DNA from: Clostridia bacterium
Lineage (GTDB): Bacteria > Bacillota > Clostridia > Oscillospirales > Acutalibacteraceae
Direction: 5' to 3'
Length of the DNA: 39,933 bases
Assembly (NCBI GenBank): GCA_900771085.1
Contig: CAAGMR010000037.1
Span: 1-39,933 of the forward strand
Part shown: in pieces, positions 17,268 through 25,128 of the stretch
Numbering within the stretch: the first letter of the stretch is position 1
Layout: each line of letters opens with the position of its first letter
Notes under the pieces: model-generated
Seen by the model: only the letters and a program-made list of their open reading frames with translations
Database searches by the model: none
What the model was told of the DNA's origin: nothing
Made by a program: the position numbers and the translations under genes

Positions 17268-18506
17268 TTACTTGTCTTCTTCAAGTCCCTGAAGCATAAG
17301 AGCACGAACTTTGTTTGGAAGACCGAAGAGGTTGATGAATCCCTTTGAATCTGTCTGATCGTAAACATCGTCCTCATCAAATGTAGCCATCTCATCTGAG
17401 TAGAGTGAGTATGGAGATGTAACACCTGCGTTGATGATGTTGCCCTTGTAAAGCTTAAGCTTTACAGTACCTGTGCAGTGCTCTTCAGCCTTCTCTACGA
17501 ATGCTGAGAGAGCTTCACGGAGAGGTGTGTACCACTTGCCGTTGTAAACGAGTTCGCCAAATGTGATAGCGATTCTCTGCTTCTCATGAGCTGTGTCCTT
17601 GTCAAGGCAGATTGTTTCAAGAACGTTGAGTGCCTTGTAGAGGATTGTTCCGCCCGGTGTTTCATATACACCACGAGACTTCATACCAACGAGACGGTTT
17701 TCAACTACGTCAAGAAGACCGATGCCGTTTGCACCGCCGATTTCGTTGAGCTTAAGGATGATATCCTTGGCAGCCATCTTTTCACCGTTAAGTGCTACAG
17801 GACGGCCTGCTTCAAAATCAAGAGTGATATATGTTGGAGCATCAGGAGCCTCGATTGGAGAAACGCTCATTTCAAGGAAACCAGGCTTCTCATACTGTGG
17901 CTCGTTTGCAGGGTTTTCAAGGTCAAGACCTTCATGTGAAAGGTGCCAGAGGTTCTTATCCTTTGAGTAGTTTGTCTCTCTGTTAATCTTAAGAGGAATG
18001 TTGTGAGCTTCTGCATAGTCGATTTCTTCGTCACGAGACTTGATGTCCCACTCACGCCAAGGAGCGATGATAGGAAGGTCAGGTGCGAAAGTCTTAAGAG
18101 CAAGTTCGAAACGAACCTGGTCGTTACCCTTACCTGTGCAGCCGTGGCAGATTGCGTCAGCGCCTTCAGCCTTTGCAATTTCAGCAAGTCTCTTACCGAT
18201 GAGAGGACGAGCGAAAGATGTACCGAGGAGATAGTCCTCATACTTTGCGCCTGCCATTACGGAAGGGATAATGAAGTCTTCAACGAATTCGTCTGTAAGG
18301 TCTTCGATGTAAAGCTTTGAAGCGCCTGTCTTGAGAGCCTTCTCTTCAAGACCTTCAAGCTCGTCAGCCTGACCAACGTTACCAGATACAGCGATTACTT
18401 CGCAGTTGTTATAGTTTTCCTTGAGCCAAGGAATGATGATTGATGTGTCAAGTCCACCGGAATATGCAAGGACTACTTTTTTGATCTGTGATTTATCAAG
18501 AGCCAT
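17268..18506 (-). CDS. argG: argininosuccinate synthase
   Basis: ArgG joins citrulline and aspartate with ATP to make argininosuccinate. The 412-aa product carries the PP-loop KKVVLAYSGGLDTS at its N-terminus, plus HGCTGKGNDQVRFE and PWREWDIKSRDEEIDYA, all typical of the family. An upstream in-frame ATG at 18545 would add 13 odd residues. The start at 18506 has GGAGG 7 nt upstream and matches homologues. A consensus-like promoter and two ARG boxes lie just upstream, so repression by an ArgR/AhrC-type regulator in arginine-rich conditions is expected; the regulator gene is not in this window. Confidence 0.98.
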   Translation of the reverse strand: MALDKSQIKKVVLAYSGGLDTSIIIPWLKENYNNCEVIAVSGNVGQADELEGLEEKALKTGASKLYIEDLTDEFVEDFIIPSVMAGAKYEDYLLGTSFARPLIGKRLAEIAKAEGADAICHGCTGKGNDQVRFELALKTFAPDLPIIAPWREWDIKSRDEEIDYAEAHNIPLKINRETNYSKDKNLWHLSHEGLDLENPANEPQYEKPGFLEMSVSPIEAPDAPTYITLDFEAGRPVALNGEKMAAKDIILKLNEIGGANGIGLLDVVENRLVGMKSRGVYETPGGTILYKALNVLETICLDKDTAHEKQRIAITFGELVYNGKWYTPLREALSAFVEKAEEHCTGTVKLKLYKGNIINAGVTSPYSLYSDEMATFDEDDVYDQTDSKGFINLFGLPNKVRALMLQGLEEDK

Positions 18507-18565
18507 GATTGTTCCTCCGAAAAGAGCGCTGTTACTTGCGCTCATAGTTTTTATGTCGTGAAAGT

Positions 18566-18594
18566 ATTATATGAGAGAATGTATTGTTCGTCAA
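18566..18594 (-). promoter_or_regulatory. argG promoter
   Basis: Minus strand: TTGACG (18594-18589), 17-bp spacer, TATAAT (18571-18566). The predicted start is near 18559, about 53 bp before the argG ATG. Confidence 0.8.
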
Positions 18595-18602
18595 GCATAT
18601 TG

Positions 18603-18616
18603 TGAATAAAAATTCA
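18603..18616. promoter_or_regulatory. ARG box 1 (ArgR/AhrC operator)
   Basis: TGAATAAAAATTCA is a perfect palindrome matching the ARG box consensus TGAATWWWWATTCA. It ends 9 bp upstream of the argG -35 hexamer. Confidence 0.75.
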
Positions 18617-18633
18617 GTATTTTTAGAAAAATT

Positions 18634-18647
18634 TGCATAAATATTCA
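18634..18647. promoter_or_regulatory. ARG box 2 (ArgR/AhrC operator)
   Basis: TGCATAAATATTCA matches the ARG box at all but one position. Its centre is 31 bp from box 1, close to three helical turns, so both would face the same side of the DNA. Confidence 0.65.
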
Positions 18648-18729
18648 TTTTGTATGCATAAAATGAGGAAATATACAGAATAAAATGCAAATATTACATT
18701 ATTATATGTACTTATTTGTCTCTGTTTTG

Positions 18730-18758
18730 TTGTACCAAACCCCAATAAGTGGTATAAT
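18730..18758 (+). promoter_or_regulatory. rlmB promoter
   Basis: TTGTAC (18730-18735), 17-bp spacer, TATAAT (18753-18758). The predicted start near 18765 rules out the ATG at 18771 as start codon, because no ribosome binding site would fit. Confidence 0.78.
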
Positions 18759-18806
18759 GCTACAGAAAAAATGTCTAGATATGCCGTTTTGGGAGGCAAA
18801 AGACCT

Positions 18807-19568
18807 ATGGATAATAAAGAAATCCGAGATGAACTCATAATCGGCCGAAATCCGGTTATAGAAGCTCTGAAATCCGGACGCAATATCGACACTGTTTATA
18901 TTGCAAAAGGCGATAAACAGGGCTCAATCAGTAAGATTGCAGCAATGTGCCGGGACAAAGGCATAATCGTTAAAGAAACTGAACAGAAAAAATTAGACTT
19001 TATGTGCGGTCGCGCAAATCACCAGGGTGTAATTGCAAGAGTTGCCGCACATGAGTATGCAACGGTAGACGATATATTCCGCGCAGCAGAAGAAAAAGGT
19101 CATCCGCCTTTTATCATTATCTGCGATGAGATTGAAGACCCACACAATCTGGGTGCAATTATCAGAACAGCGGAATGCGCGGGTGCAGACGGAGTAATTA
19201 TTCCAAAGCGCAGAAATGCAACCCTCAACTATACCGTTGATAAAACAGCGGCCGGTGCACTTGAGTATATGCCGGTTGCAAGAGTCAGCAATCTTCCTTC
19301 AACAATGGACGAACTTAAAGAACGTGGCGTTTGGATTTACGGCACGGATATGGATGGCGAGGTATGGTGCAAAACCGACCTTAAGGGCGCAGTTGCCATC
19401 GTAGTCGGTTCCGAAGGAAAGGGTATGGGCAGACTCGTAAGTGAAAAATGCGACTTTATTCTTTCCCTGCCACTCAGTGGCAACATCAATTCACTGAATG
19501 CATCAGTGGCTGCAGGAATAGTAATGTATGAAGTCAGTCGTCAGAGACTTGGCATCGAATCAATATAA
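18807..19568 (+). CDS. rlmB: 23S rRNA 2'-O-ribose methyltransferase, RlmB/TrmH type
   Basis: A 253-aa SPOUT methyltransferase of the RlmB/TrmH group 3 family, which methylates a ribose in 23S rRNA with SAM. The N-terminal substrate-binding domain (IIGRNPVIEALKSGRNIDTVYIAKGD) precedes a knotted catalytic domain with motif 1 DPHNLGAIIRTAECAGADG, motif 2 IVVGSEGKGM and motif 3 LPLSGNINSLNASVAAGI, all intact. The start at 18807 was chosen over an ATG 12 codons earlier because GGGAGG lies 10 nt before it. It is followed 12 bp later by the large degenerate P-type-ATPase-like gene, almost certainly in one transcript. Confidence 0.93.
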   Translation: MDNKEIRDELIIGRNPVIEALKSGRNIDTVYIAKGDKQGSISKIAAMCRDKGIIVKETEQKKLDFMCGRANHQGVIARVAAHEYATVDDIFRAAEEKGHPPFIIICDEIEDPHNLGAIIRTAECAGADGVIIPKRRNATLNYTVDKTAAGALEYMPVARVSNLPSTMDELKERGVWIYGTDMDGEVWCKTDLKGAVAIVVGSEGKGMGRLVSEKCDFILSLPLSGNINSLNASVAAGIVMYEVSRQRLGIESI

Positions 19569-19580
19569 AGGGGCAAAACA

Positions 19581-22500
19581 ATGGCTGAAAACAACAAACC
19601 GCTTAGCGAATCACTTTCATCCGACATTCTTTCGTCAATGGGCATAGACGAAGATGCCAAGCCATCAAAGGCCTGGTCAATGTCTGAAATTGACAATCTG
19701 CTTGCAGATGATGAAGAATTCAGCGACGACCCATATGAATTCGCACACGAATACGAAGAACCTGATATGGATCAGATAGCAATAGGCGCAGTTCCGGAAG
19801 AACCGGAACCTGCTGAAGAGCCTGAGACTGTTCCGGAAGAACCTGAGATTATTGAGGAGCCTGAGGTCGTTGAAGAGCCTGAGGTTATCGAGGAACCTGA
19901 GGTCATTGAAGAGCCTGAGGTTATCGAAGAGCCTGAAGTTATCGAAGAGTCTGACGACGAAACTGAAGAAGAAACCATCGACGAGCAGGAAGAGATTACT
20001 GCTGATGAAGTTCGCGTAAGCTTTATGGACAGAATCCGCTCTATTAAAGACAACTTTGTAAATGTTGTTGAAGGCGGAGAAGAAGAGGGCGAATTCTCTG
20101 AAGGCGATGTAGTTGACGAATCTGATGAACAGGTAGAGCAGGAGACACGAAAGGCTGCCGGATTTTTCCATCGCCGTTCAGCATCTCGTGGAGAACATAT
20201 TGAAACTGAAGTTCCACAGGAGGAAGCACCATCTGTAGTGATGGAACTTGCAGATGATGAAGCAGGCCAGCTCAACAGGCAGGCTCTGGCTGATAAGACA
20301 GTTGGACTTCACCCTGTTTATAATGACAATATTGAGCATCAGATTATTACAAAGAGGGTTGAAAAGAGCAACACTCAGGAACTTGATATTTCCGGTCAGC
20401 TTGCTGCCGAGGAAAAGACAGTTCATTTCATAATTCCGGATGCTCTTGATGCTCAGCCTGCTGAGGATCTTGCAAAGACAAGAAAGATTGACAAGACATC
20501 TGAACTTGAGGCAATTCCTCAGATTATTGCAGCAGATGCAAACCTTAATACTTTCGACAAAGCAATTGTTGCCAAGGGCGACAGTAAAACAATAGAACAT
20601 GAACAGAACAGAGAAATAGATGGTCAGATTAAGCTTGATGGCTTTGACGATGACCTTATGCTTCCTGAACAGGTAGATGAAGAGCTTACCGAAGAGGAAC
20701 TTCGCGAAAAGAGAAGTCAGATGGTAAAGGACTTCAAACTCAACAGCACTTCAGAATCTGATTCTGTTATAGAAGAAGAGGAGGACTTCGAAGATGAATA
20801 TGTCTTCAACGAAGACCTTCGCAGAGCAATAGGTGACGCAAGATATGTTCGTCATGAGCCGGACGTTACAGACTATCTCAATGATGAATATGAAAACAGG
20901 GAAGAGGACGCTGAGCGAATCGAAGATTCCCTTCAGCGACTTGTAAAATCTTCACTGGTTACCACAATTTCAACAGCAGTTATTTTTGCCGCATCACTGG
21001 TATTCTCAATCATGCTTGATGCATCCGGCAACAACCTTGAACTCTTTGGAATGGCAATTGTAACCGTTGCCATCAATGCAGGACTTCTTCTCATTGCAGC
21101 AATACTCAATGTAAAGACTCTTGTAAAAGGCTTCAAGGGCCTGTTTGCAGGTCGATTAAATGCAGCCGCTGCCACAACGACAGTTGTTCTCGCGGCTTTA
21201 CTCCAGGACCTTGTCCTGGGACTCGTTTCAACACGTTCCGGTACAGCTGTGGGACTTTATACTGCAGCCGCTACATTTGCATTGCTCCAGTCAGCTATAG
21301 CAAAACACTTAAGCTACAGACGAGCTCGCGCAAACATGGAACTCTTCCAGAGCGGAATTCAGCTTTACAGCTCAGAGGTAATCACAAACGAGGAAGACGC
21401 AGCTGTTATTTCACGCGGCTTGCTTGTTGAAAAGCCAGTTATCGCTTATAACGCAAAAATCGTTGATGTTCCAAACTTCGTAGAAGATTCATTCGCAGAC
21501 GATCCTGCTGATTACAACGCCGAGCGTTCTACAGCAATTATTCTTATTGCTTCACTTGTACTTGGTATAGTATTTGCAATTGCAAAAGGCCCACTTGCAG
21601 GCTTTGCAATTTTTGTTGCGGTCATCTGTATGGCTATTCCTGCTTTTGCAACTCTTGCATCTGCAATGTCACTTTATCTTGATGACAAAAAGTTTGCGAA
21701 AACCGGTTCTGCAATTGTGGGACACAAGGCAGTTGAGCAGAGCGCATATGTTAATACCTATGCTCTTGACAGCACAGATATTTTCACAAAGGGATCCTGC
21801 CAGATTATCGGCATCAAGACCTTCCACAACATGAGAATCGACGATGCCATTCTCTATGCCGCAGCCCTTGTGATTGATTCTGAAGGACCTCTTTCCGATG
21901 AATTCCAGAACGTAATTCTCGGCAAGTCAGACCTTCTTCCAAACATAGACGGCCTTTCATATGAGGAAAAACTTGGCCTTTCCGCATGGATAGGTGAGAG
22001 ACGCATCCTCTTCGGAAACAGAGCTCTCATGCAGGGTCACAGCATTGATATCCCTGATGAAGACTTTGAAAGACAGTACACCAAGAACGGAAGAAAGGCT
22101 ATGTACCTTGCTATTTCCGGTAAGGTTGCCGCAATGTTTGTAATCAAGTATCGTGCAAATAAGCGCATAAGAAGATATCTTCAGAATATGGATAGAGCAG
22201 GCGTAACTCTTCTCGTTAGAAATACAGACTGCAATATCACTGAAGAAATGATTTCAAAGTATTACCGTATTCCTGCAAGTGCAGTTAAGGTTTTGGGACC
22301 GGTTGCAGGTGAGAAGGTTAGAGAGTACAAGAACTCTGAGACCTTCGGTTCAATATCCGGTATCATTCATAACGGAACACTTCAGACATCGGTTAAGACA
22401 TTCTATGAGGCAAGACGCCTTTATGACGGTGTTTCAATCAACAACATTCTTGCAATAGCATTTGCAGTTATGGCAGTAATTCTTGGCGTCGTTCTTGCGG

Positions 22501-22607
22501 TAACATCCGATGGAATGATTGCTGACTTCAAGATTGTTATTTATCAGGCTGTATGTGCACTTATTGCCACCGGTCTTCCGATACTTCGGAGTCACAGAGT
22601 AAAATAA
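19581..22607 (+). CDS. large membrane protein resembling a catalytically degenerate P-type ATPase
   Basis: No family name comes readily; what follows is read from the sequence. Residues 1-450 are very acidic and probably disordered, with a hexapeptide EEPEVI repeat (~86-122). Then come four hydrophobic segments (~458-478, 487-512, 525-548, 553-574), a cytosolic part (~575-648), two more (~650-668, 672-698), a large cytosolic part (~700-948) and a final pair (~950-975, 984-1001). That is the layout of P1B ATPases. Local similarity supports this: DSTDIFTKG (730-738) where DKTGTLTEG is expected, SEGPL (767) for SEHPL, LFGNRALMQ (810) for VGNRRLM, NTD (881) for TGD, and EARRL before the last helices. 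The Lys, TGE and GDGxND motifs are gone, so ion pumping is doubtful. It shares a transcript with rlmB and ends at a terminator. Confidence 0.8.
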   Translation: MAENNKPLSESLSSDILSSMGIDEDAKPSKAWSMSEIDNLLADDEEFSDDPYEFAHEYEEPDMDQIAIGAVPEEPEPAEEPETVPEEPEIIEEPEVVEEPEVIEEPEVIEEPEVIEEPEVIEESDDETEEETIDEQEEITADEVRVSFMDRIRSIKDNFVNVVEGGEEEGEFSEGDVVDESDEQVEQETRKAAGFFHRRSASRGEHIETEVPQEEAPSVVMELADDEAGQLNRQALADKTVGLHPVYNDNIEHQIITKRVEKSNTQELDISGQLAAEEKTVHFIIPDALDAQPAEDLAKTRKIDKTSELEAIPQIIAADANLNTFDKAIVAKGDSKTIEHEQNREIDGQIKLDGFDDDLMLPEQVDEELTEEELREKRSQMVKDFKLNSTSESDSVIEEEEDFEDEYVFNEDLRRAIGDARYVRHEPDVTDYLNDEYENREEDAERIEDSLQRLVKSSLVTTISTAVIFAASLVFSIMLDASGNNLELFGMAIVTVAINAGLLLIAAILNVKTLVKGFKGLFAGRLNAAAATTTVVLAALLQDLVLGLVSTRSGTAVGLYTAAATFALLQSAIAKHLSYRRARANMELFQSGIQLYSSEVITNEEDAAVISRGLLVEKPVIAYNAKIVDVPNFVEDSFADDPADYNAERSTAIILIASLVLGIVFAIAKGPLAGFAIFVAVICMAIPAFATLASAMSLYLDDKKFAKTGSAIVGHKAVEQSAYVNTYALDSTDIFTKGSCQIIGIKTFHNMRIDDAILYAAALVIDSEGPLSDEFQNVILGKSDLLPNIDGLSYEEKLGLSAWIGERRILFGNRALMQGHSIDIPDEDFERQYTKNGRKAMYLAISGKVAAMFVIKYRANKRIRRYLQNMDRAGVTLLVRNTDCNITEEMISKYYRIPASAVKVLGPVAGEKVREYKNSETFGSISGIIHNGTLQTSVKTFYEARRLYDGVSINNILAIAFAVMAVILGVVLAVTSDGMIADFKIVIYQAVCALIATGLPILRSHRVK
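19836..19949 (+). repeat. 18-bp tandem repeat encoding EEPEVI units
   Basis: About six imperfect 18-bp units (GAGCCTGAGGTTATCGAG-like) encode EEPEVI/EEPEVV in the acidic tail of the P-type-ATPase-like protein. Third-base differences between units show the peptide has been kept while the DNA drifted. Confidence 0.9.
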
Positions 22608-22618
22608 GACAAAATAAA

Positions 22619-22650
22619 AAACCCGACTCGAAAGAGTCGGGTTTAATTTT
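22619..22650 (+). terminator. bidirectional terminator
   Basis: AAACCCGACTC, GAAA, GAGTCGGGTTT (22619-22644), then AATTTTTT. On the minus strand the stem is followed by TTTTTTATTTT, so it also ends the rpsF-ssb-rpsR operon. Confidence 0.88.
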
Positions 22651-22661
22651 TTGACTTTTAA

Positions 22662-22901
22662 TTAGTCAGCTGTATAAGGCATAAGTGCTACATGTCTTGC
22701 GCGCTTAATAGCTGTTGTGAGCTCACGCTGATGATATGCACAAGTACCTGTCATACGGCGAGGAAGGATCTTAGCTCTGTCAGAAGTGAACTTCTTGAGG
22801 CGAGCTGTATCTTTGTAGTCGATCTTTTCTACTTTTTCTACGCAGAAAGCGCAAACTTTACGACGAGATCTTCTTCCGCCACGCTTGTTATCGTATGCCA
22901 T
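22662..22901 (-). CDS. rpsR: 30S ribosomal protein S18
   Basis: A 79-aa basic protein with the S18 core KIDYKDTARLKKFTSDRAKILPRR and TGTCAYHQRELTTAIKRARHVALMPY. S18 binds the 30S platform together with S6. The N-terminus holds two cysteines (KVCAFC) which, with the later CAYH, form the zinc-binding type of S18. It is the last gene of rpsF-ssb-rpsR. rplI, often next in other bacteria, is not here, and the terminator follows directly. Confidence 0.97.
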   Translation of the reverse strand: MAYDNKRGGRRSRRKVCAFCVEKVEKIDYKDTARLKKFTSDRAKILPRRMTGTCAYHQRELTTAIKRARHVALMPYTAD

Positions 22902-22939
22902 TTCGGGTTACCTCCGTTAAATTTTGTTAAAGTTCAGGA

Positions 22940-23398
22940 TTAGAATGGAAGCTCGTCATCCTGTTCGAAGGATGAGAAGTCATCTGCACCTGCAGTTGAG
23001 AAAGACTGAGCCTGTGGTGCTTCAAATGCCGGAGCTGCCGGAGCGGCATAACCTGCATTCTGGTTTGCACCTGTTTCTGATTTTGAACCACAGAAACTTG
23101 CATTGTCTACGACAACTTCAGTAACATAACGCTTTTTGCCATCGCGGTCATCATAGCTTCTTGTCTGGATAGAACCTGTGAGAGCTATCATCTGACCTTT
23201 GCGGAAATAGCGGCCGATGAACTCGGCTGTCTGTCTCCAAGCAACGCAGTTAATGAAGTCTGCCTGGCGCTCAGTGCCTGCTTTCTGATAAGAACGATCT
23301 ACTGCTACTGTGAAAGAGAGAACGCTGACACCACTTCCTGTGGTCTTGAGTTCAGGTTCAGCAGTAAGTCTACCCATGAGTACAACATTGTTAATCAT
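22940..23398 (-). CDS. ssb: single-stranded DNA-binding protein
   Basis: A 152-aa SSB. The OB-fold occupies residues 1-105 (MINNVVLMGRLTAEPELKTT, FINCVAWRQTAEFIGRYFRKGQMIALTGSIQTRSY). A short Ala/Gln/Pro linker leads to the acidic tip DDFSSFEQDDELPF, which recruits repair and replication proteins. It lies between rpsF (17-bp gap) and rpsR (38-bp gap), the usual Bacillota order. Confidence 0.97.
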   Translation of the reverse strand: MINNVVLMGRLTAEPELKTTGSGVSVLSFTVAVDRSYQKAGTERQADFINCVAWRQTAEFIGRYFRKGQMIALTGSIQTRSYDDRDGKKRYVTEVVVDNASFCGSKSETGANQNAGYAAPAAPAFEAPQAQSFSTAGADDFSSFEQDDELPF

Positions 23399-23415
23399 AA
23401 GTGATCGTCCTCCTC

Positions 23416-23700
23416 TTACTTGGATGTGTTAAGGAATCTGAGAACGCCGTCTGTGATACCAAGAACACGTTCGAGTTCAGCTGGGAACTCTGGCTCTGCA
23501 GAATACTCAACGAGAACATAGTAGCCTTCAGCTTCCTTATTGATAAGGTATGCAAGCTTGCGCTTACCCCACTCATCAATGTTGCTTACTGTGCCGTTCT
23601 TCTCAATGAGACCCTTGAACTTTTCAAGTAAGTTCTTTGCTGCTTCCTCACCGTCTTTAACGGAGAAAACTAACATGATTTCATAAGTTTTTGCTGCCAT
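23416..23700 (-). CDS. rpsF: 30S ribosomal protein S6
   Basis: A 94-aa protein with the S6 pattern YEIMLVFSVKDGEEAAKNLLEKFKGLIEKNG, then WGKRKLAYLINKEAEGYYVLVEYSA and the LERVLGITDGVLRFL end. An upstream in-frame ATG at 23766 lies right beside the predicted transcription start and would add 22 foreign residues. The ATG at 23700 has AGGAGGTG 5-6 nt upstream. It opens the operon, behind a strong promoter and a structured leader. Confidence 0.97.
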   Translation of the reverse strand: MAAKTYEIMLVFSVKDGEEAAKNLLEKFKGLIEKNGTVSNIDEWGKRKLAYLINKEAEGYYVLVEYSAEPEFPAELERVLGITDGVLRFLNTSK

Positions 23701-23721
23701 TATAAGCACCTCCTTCTGGGC

Positions 23722-23750
23722 TTTGGACCTTCTTCCTCGAGAAGGCCAAG
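23722..23750 (-). promoter_or_regulatory. rpsF leader hairpin
   Basis: In the 70-nt leader, CTTGGCCTTC (minus strand from 23750) pairs with GAAGG-T-CCAA, giving about 9 bp with one bulged T and an 8-nt loop, preceded by a small GTGT-GAAA-ACAC hairpin. The position suits S6:S18 autoregulation, but I do not see the CCG bulge known for that motif. Confidence 0.4.
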
Positions 23751-23778
23751 GATTTTGTGTTTTCACACGTGGAACAGA

Positions 23779-23807
23779 ATTTTATCAGTTCCGGTTTATT
23801 TTGTCAA
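23779..23807 (-). promoter_or_regulatory. rpsF operon promoter
   Basis: Minus strand: perfect TTGACA (23807-23802), 17-bp spacer, TAAAAT (23784-23779) with an upstream TG (extended -10). Confidence 0.85.
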
Positions 23808-23833
23808 TCGAAATACCTCAAATTCGGCGAAAT

Positions 23834-24955
23834 TTAGCCGTTATTAAGGCTTTCGAGGGACTTCATCTTAAGATATGCCTGTACGAAACCGTCAATATCG
23901 CCATCCATTACGGCTGTGATATTACCCATTTCATAACCTGTGCGGGTATCTTTTGCAAGAGTATAAGGCATAAATACGTAGGAGCGAATCTGTGAGCCCC
24001 ACGCAATCTGAAGCTGGTCGCCCTTGATGTCTTCAATCTTGTCAAGGTGCTCGCGCTCCTTGATTTCGATAAGCTTTGACTTAAGCATGCGCATACATAC
24101 TTCACGGTTCTGATGCTGAGAACGTTCAACCTGACAGCTTACAACGATACCTGTAGGCTTGTGGATGAGACGTACGGCAGATGAGGTTTTGTTTACCTTC
24201 TGTCCGCCGGCACCTGATGCACGATAAACTTCCATCTCAATGTCTTCAGGACGAAGATCAACTTCGATGGTGTCGTCGATTTCAGGCATTACTTCAACTG
24301 AAGCGAAAGATGTGTGTCTTCTGCCCTGAGAGTCGAAAGGAGATACACGGACAAGTCTGTGTACACCTGCTTCAGACTTCATGTAGCCGTATGCGTTTTC
24401 ACCTTCGATGAGGATGGTTGCAGACTTGAGACCTGCTTCGTCACCATCAAGGTAGTCAAGTGTCTTTACTGTAAAGCCGTGACGTTCACCCCAGCGAGTG
24501 TACATACGGAAAAGCATGGAAGCCCAGTCCTGAGCTTCAGTTCCGCCTGCACCTGCATGGAATGTAAGGAGAGCATTTCGCTCATCATATTCGCCTGTGA
24601 GAAGGGTTGAAAGAGTCATGGAGTCGAGAGTTGAGATAAACTGATCTGCGCTTTCTCTGCACTCGTCAAAAAGGGACTCATCCTCTTCTTCGTCTGCGAG
24701 TTCTATCATGACAAGGGTGTCATCGAAAAGACCACGGAGAGATTCATATTTTGCCACCTTGTTTTTGAGCTGGCTTGTTCTTTTAAGTATCTTCTGAGAA
24801 TTCTCAAGGTCATCCCAGAAACCGTCTTTTACAGCTTCTGCCTCGAGTTCTGCAATTTCACTTTTCATTTTGTCGAGGCCTAAGGATTCTCCGAGTTCAT
24901 TGAGAGAATTCTCGTATCCAAGTACCTCTAATCTTAATTCTTCATACTGAAGCAT
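23834..24955 (-). CDS. prfB: peptide chain release factor 2, without the programmed frameshift
   Basis: RF2 ends translation at UGA and UAA. The 373-aa product has the stop-codon recognition motif SPF (VSPFDSQGRRHTSFASV, ~205) and the catalytic GGQ (ASGAGGQKVNKT, ~250). In many bacteria codon 26 is an in-frame TGA read by +1 frameshifting (CTTTGAC after an SD-like AGGGGG), which lets RF2 control its own level. Here that place reads straight through (ESLGLDKMKS), with no TGA and no slippery CTTT, so autoregulation by frameshift is absent. GGGTG is the likely ribosome binding site. It has its own divergent promoter. Confidence 0.97.
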   Translation of the reverse strand: MLQYEELRLEVLGYENSLNELGESLGLDKMKSEIAELEAEAVKDGFWDDLENSQKILKRTSQLKNKVAKYESLRGLFDDTLVMIELADEEEDESLFDECRESADQFISTLDSMTLSTLLTGEYDERNALLTFHAGAGGTEAQDWASMLFRMYTRWGERHGFTVKTLDYLDGDEAGLKSATILIEGENAYGYMKSEAGVHRLVRVSPFDSQGRRHTSFASVEVMPEIDDTIEVDLRPEDIEMEVYRASGAGGQKVNKTSSAVRLIHKPTGIVVSCQVERSQHQNREVCMRMLKSKLIEIKEREHLDKIEDIKGDQLQIAWGSQIRSYVFMPYTLAKDTRTGYEMGNITAVMDGDIDGFVQAYLKMKSLESLNNG

Positions 24956-24999
24956 AGATATCTGTCACCCTTTAAGTAATGTAAACTTTTAGCCAAAAT

Positions 25000-25028
25000 A
25001 TTATATAAGAATAATTGTATAAAGTAAA
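25000..25028 (-). promoter_or_regulatory. prfB promoter
   Basis: Minus strand: TTTACT (25028-25023), 17-bp spacer, TATAAT (25005-25000), about 45 bp upstream of the prfB start. Confidence 0.6.
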
Positions 25029-25053
25029 GTTTAAAAGGGTGTGCCCCTCTCCG

Positions 25054-25082
25054 TTGAATTTGACACATTTAAAGGGTATAAT
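25054..25082 (+). promoter_or_regulatory. promoter of the RING/DUF2628-like gene and glmU
   Basis: TTGAAT (25054-25059), 17-bp spacer, TATAAT (25077-25082). A TTGACA nearby (25060) is only 11 bp from the -10 and is unlikely to be the -35. Confidence 0.65.
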
Positions 25083-25128
25083 TCATAGTGCAAAATTCTA
25101 TCTACTGCAAACTACAGGAGAAACAATT

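Noticed and set aside
18507..18770. T-box or riboswitch ahead of argG
   Set aside because: The leader after the predicted start is only about 50 nt, with no T-box sequence; the ARG boxes explain the regulation.
19836..19949. Repeats considered as a CRISPR array
   Set aside because: Units are contiguous 18-bp coding repeats without spacers.
19772..20275. Antisense Ser-rich frame over the EEPEVI repeats
   Set aside because: Shadow of the acidic repeat; no start signals or family resemblance.
24880..24955. Possible RF2 frameshift site
   Set aside because: The frame is continuous and there is no TGA or CTTTGAC in the region.
25015..25128. Upstream ATG extending the RING/DUF2628-like protein by 38 residues
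   Set aside because: It lies upstream of the promoter, and the ATG at 25129 has AGGAG at proper distance.
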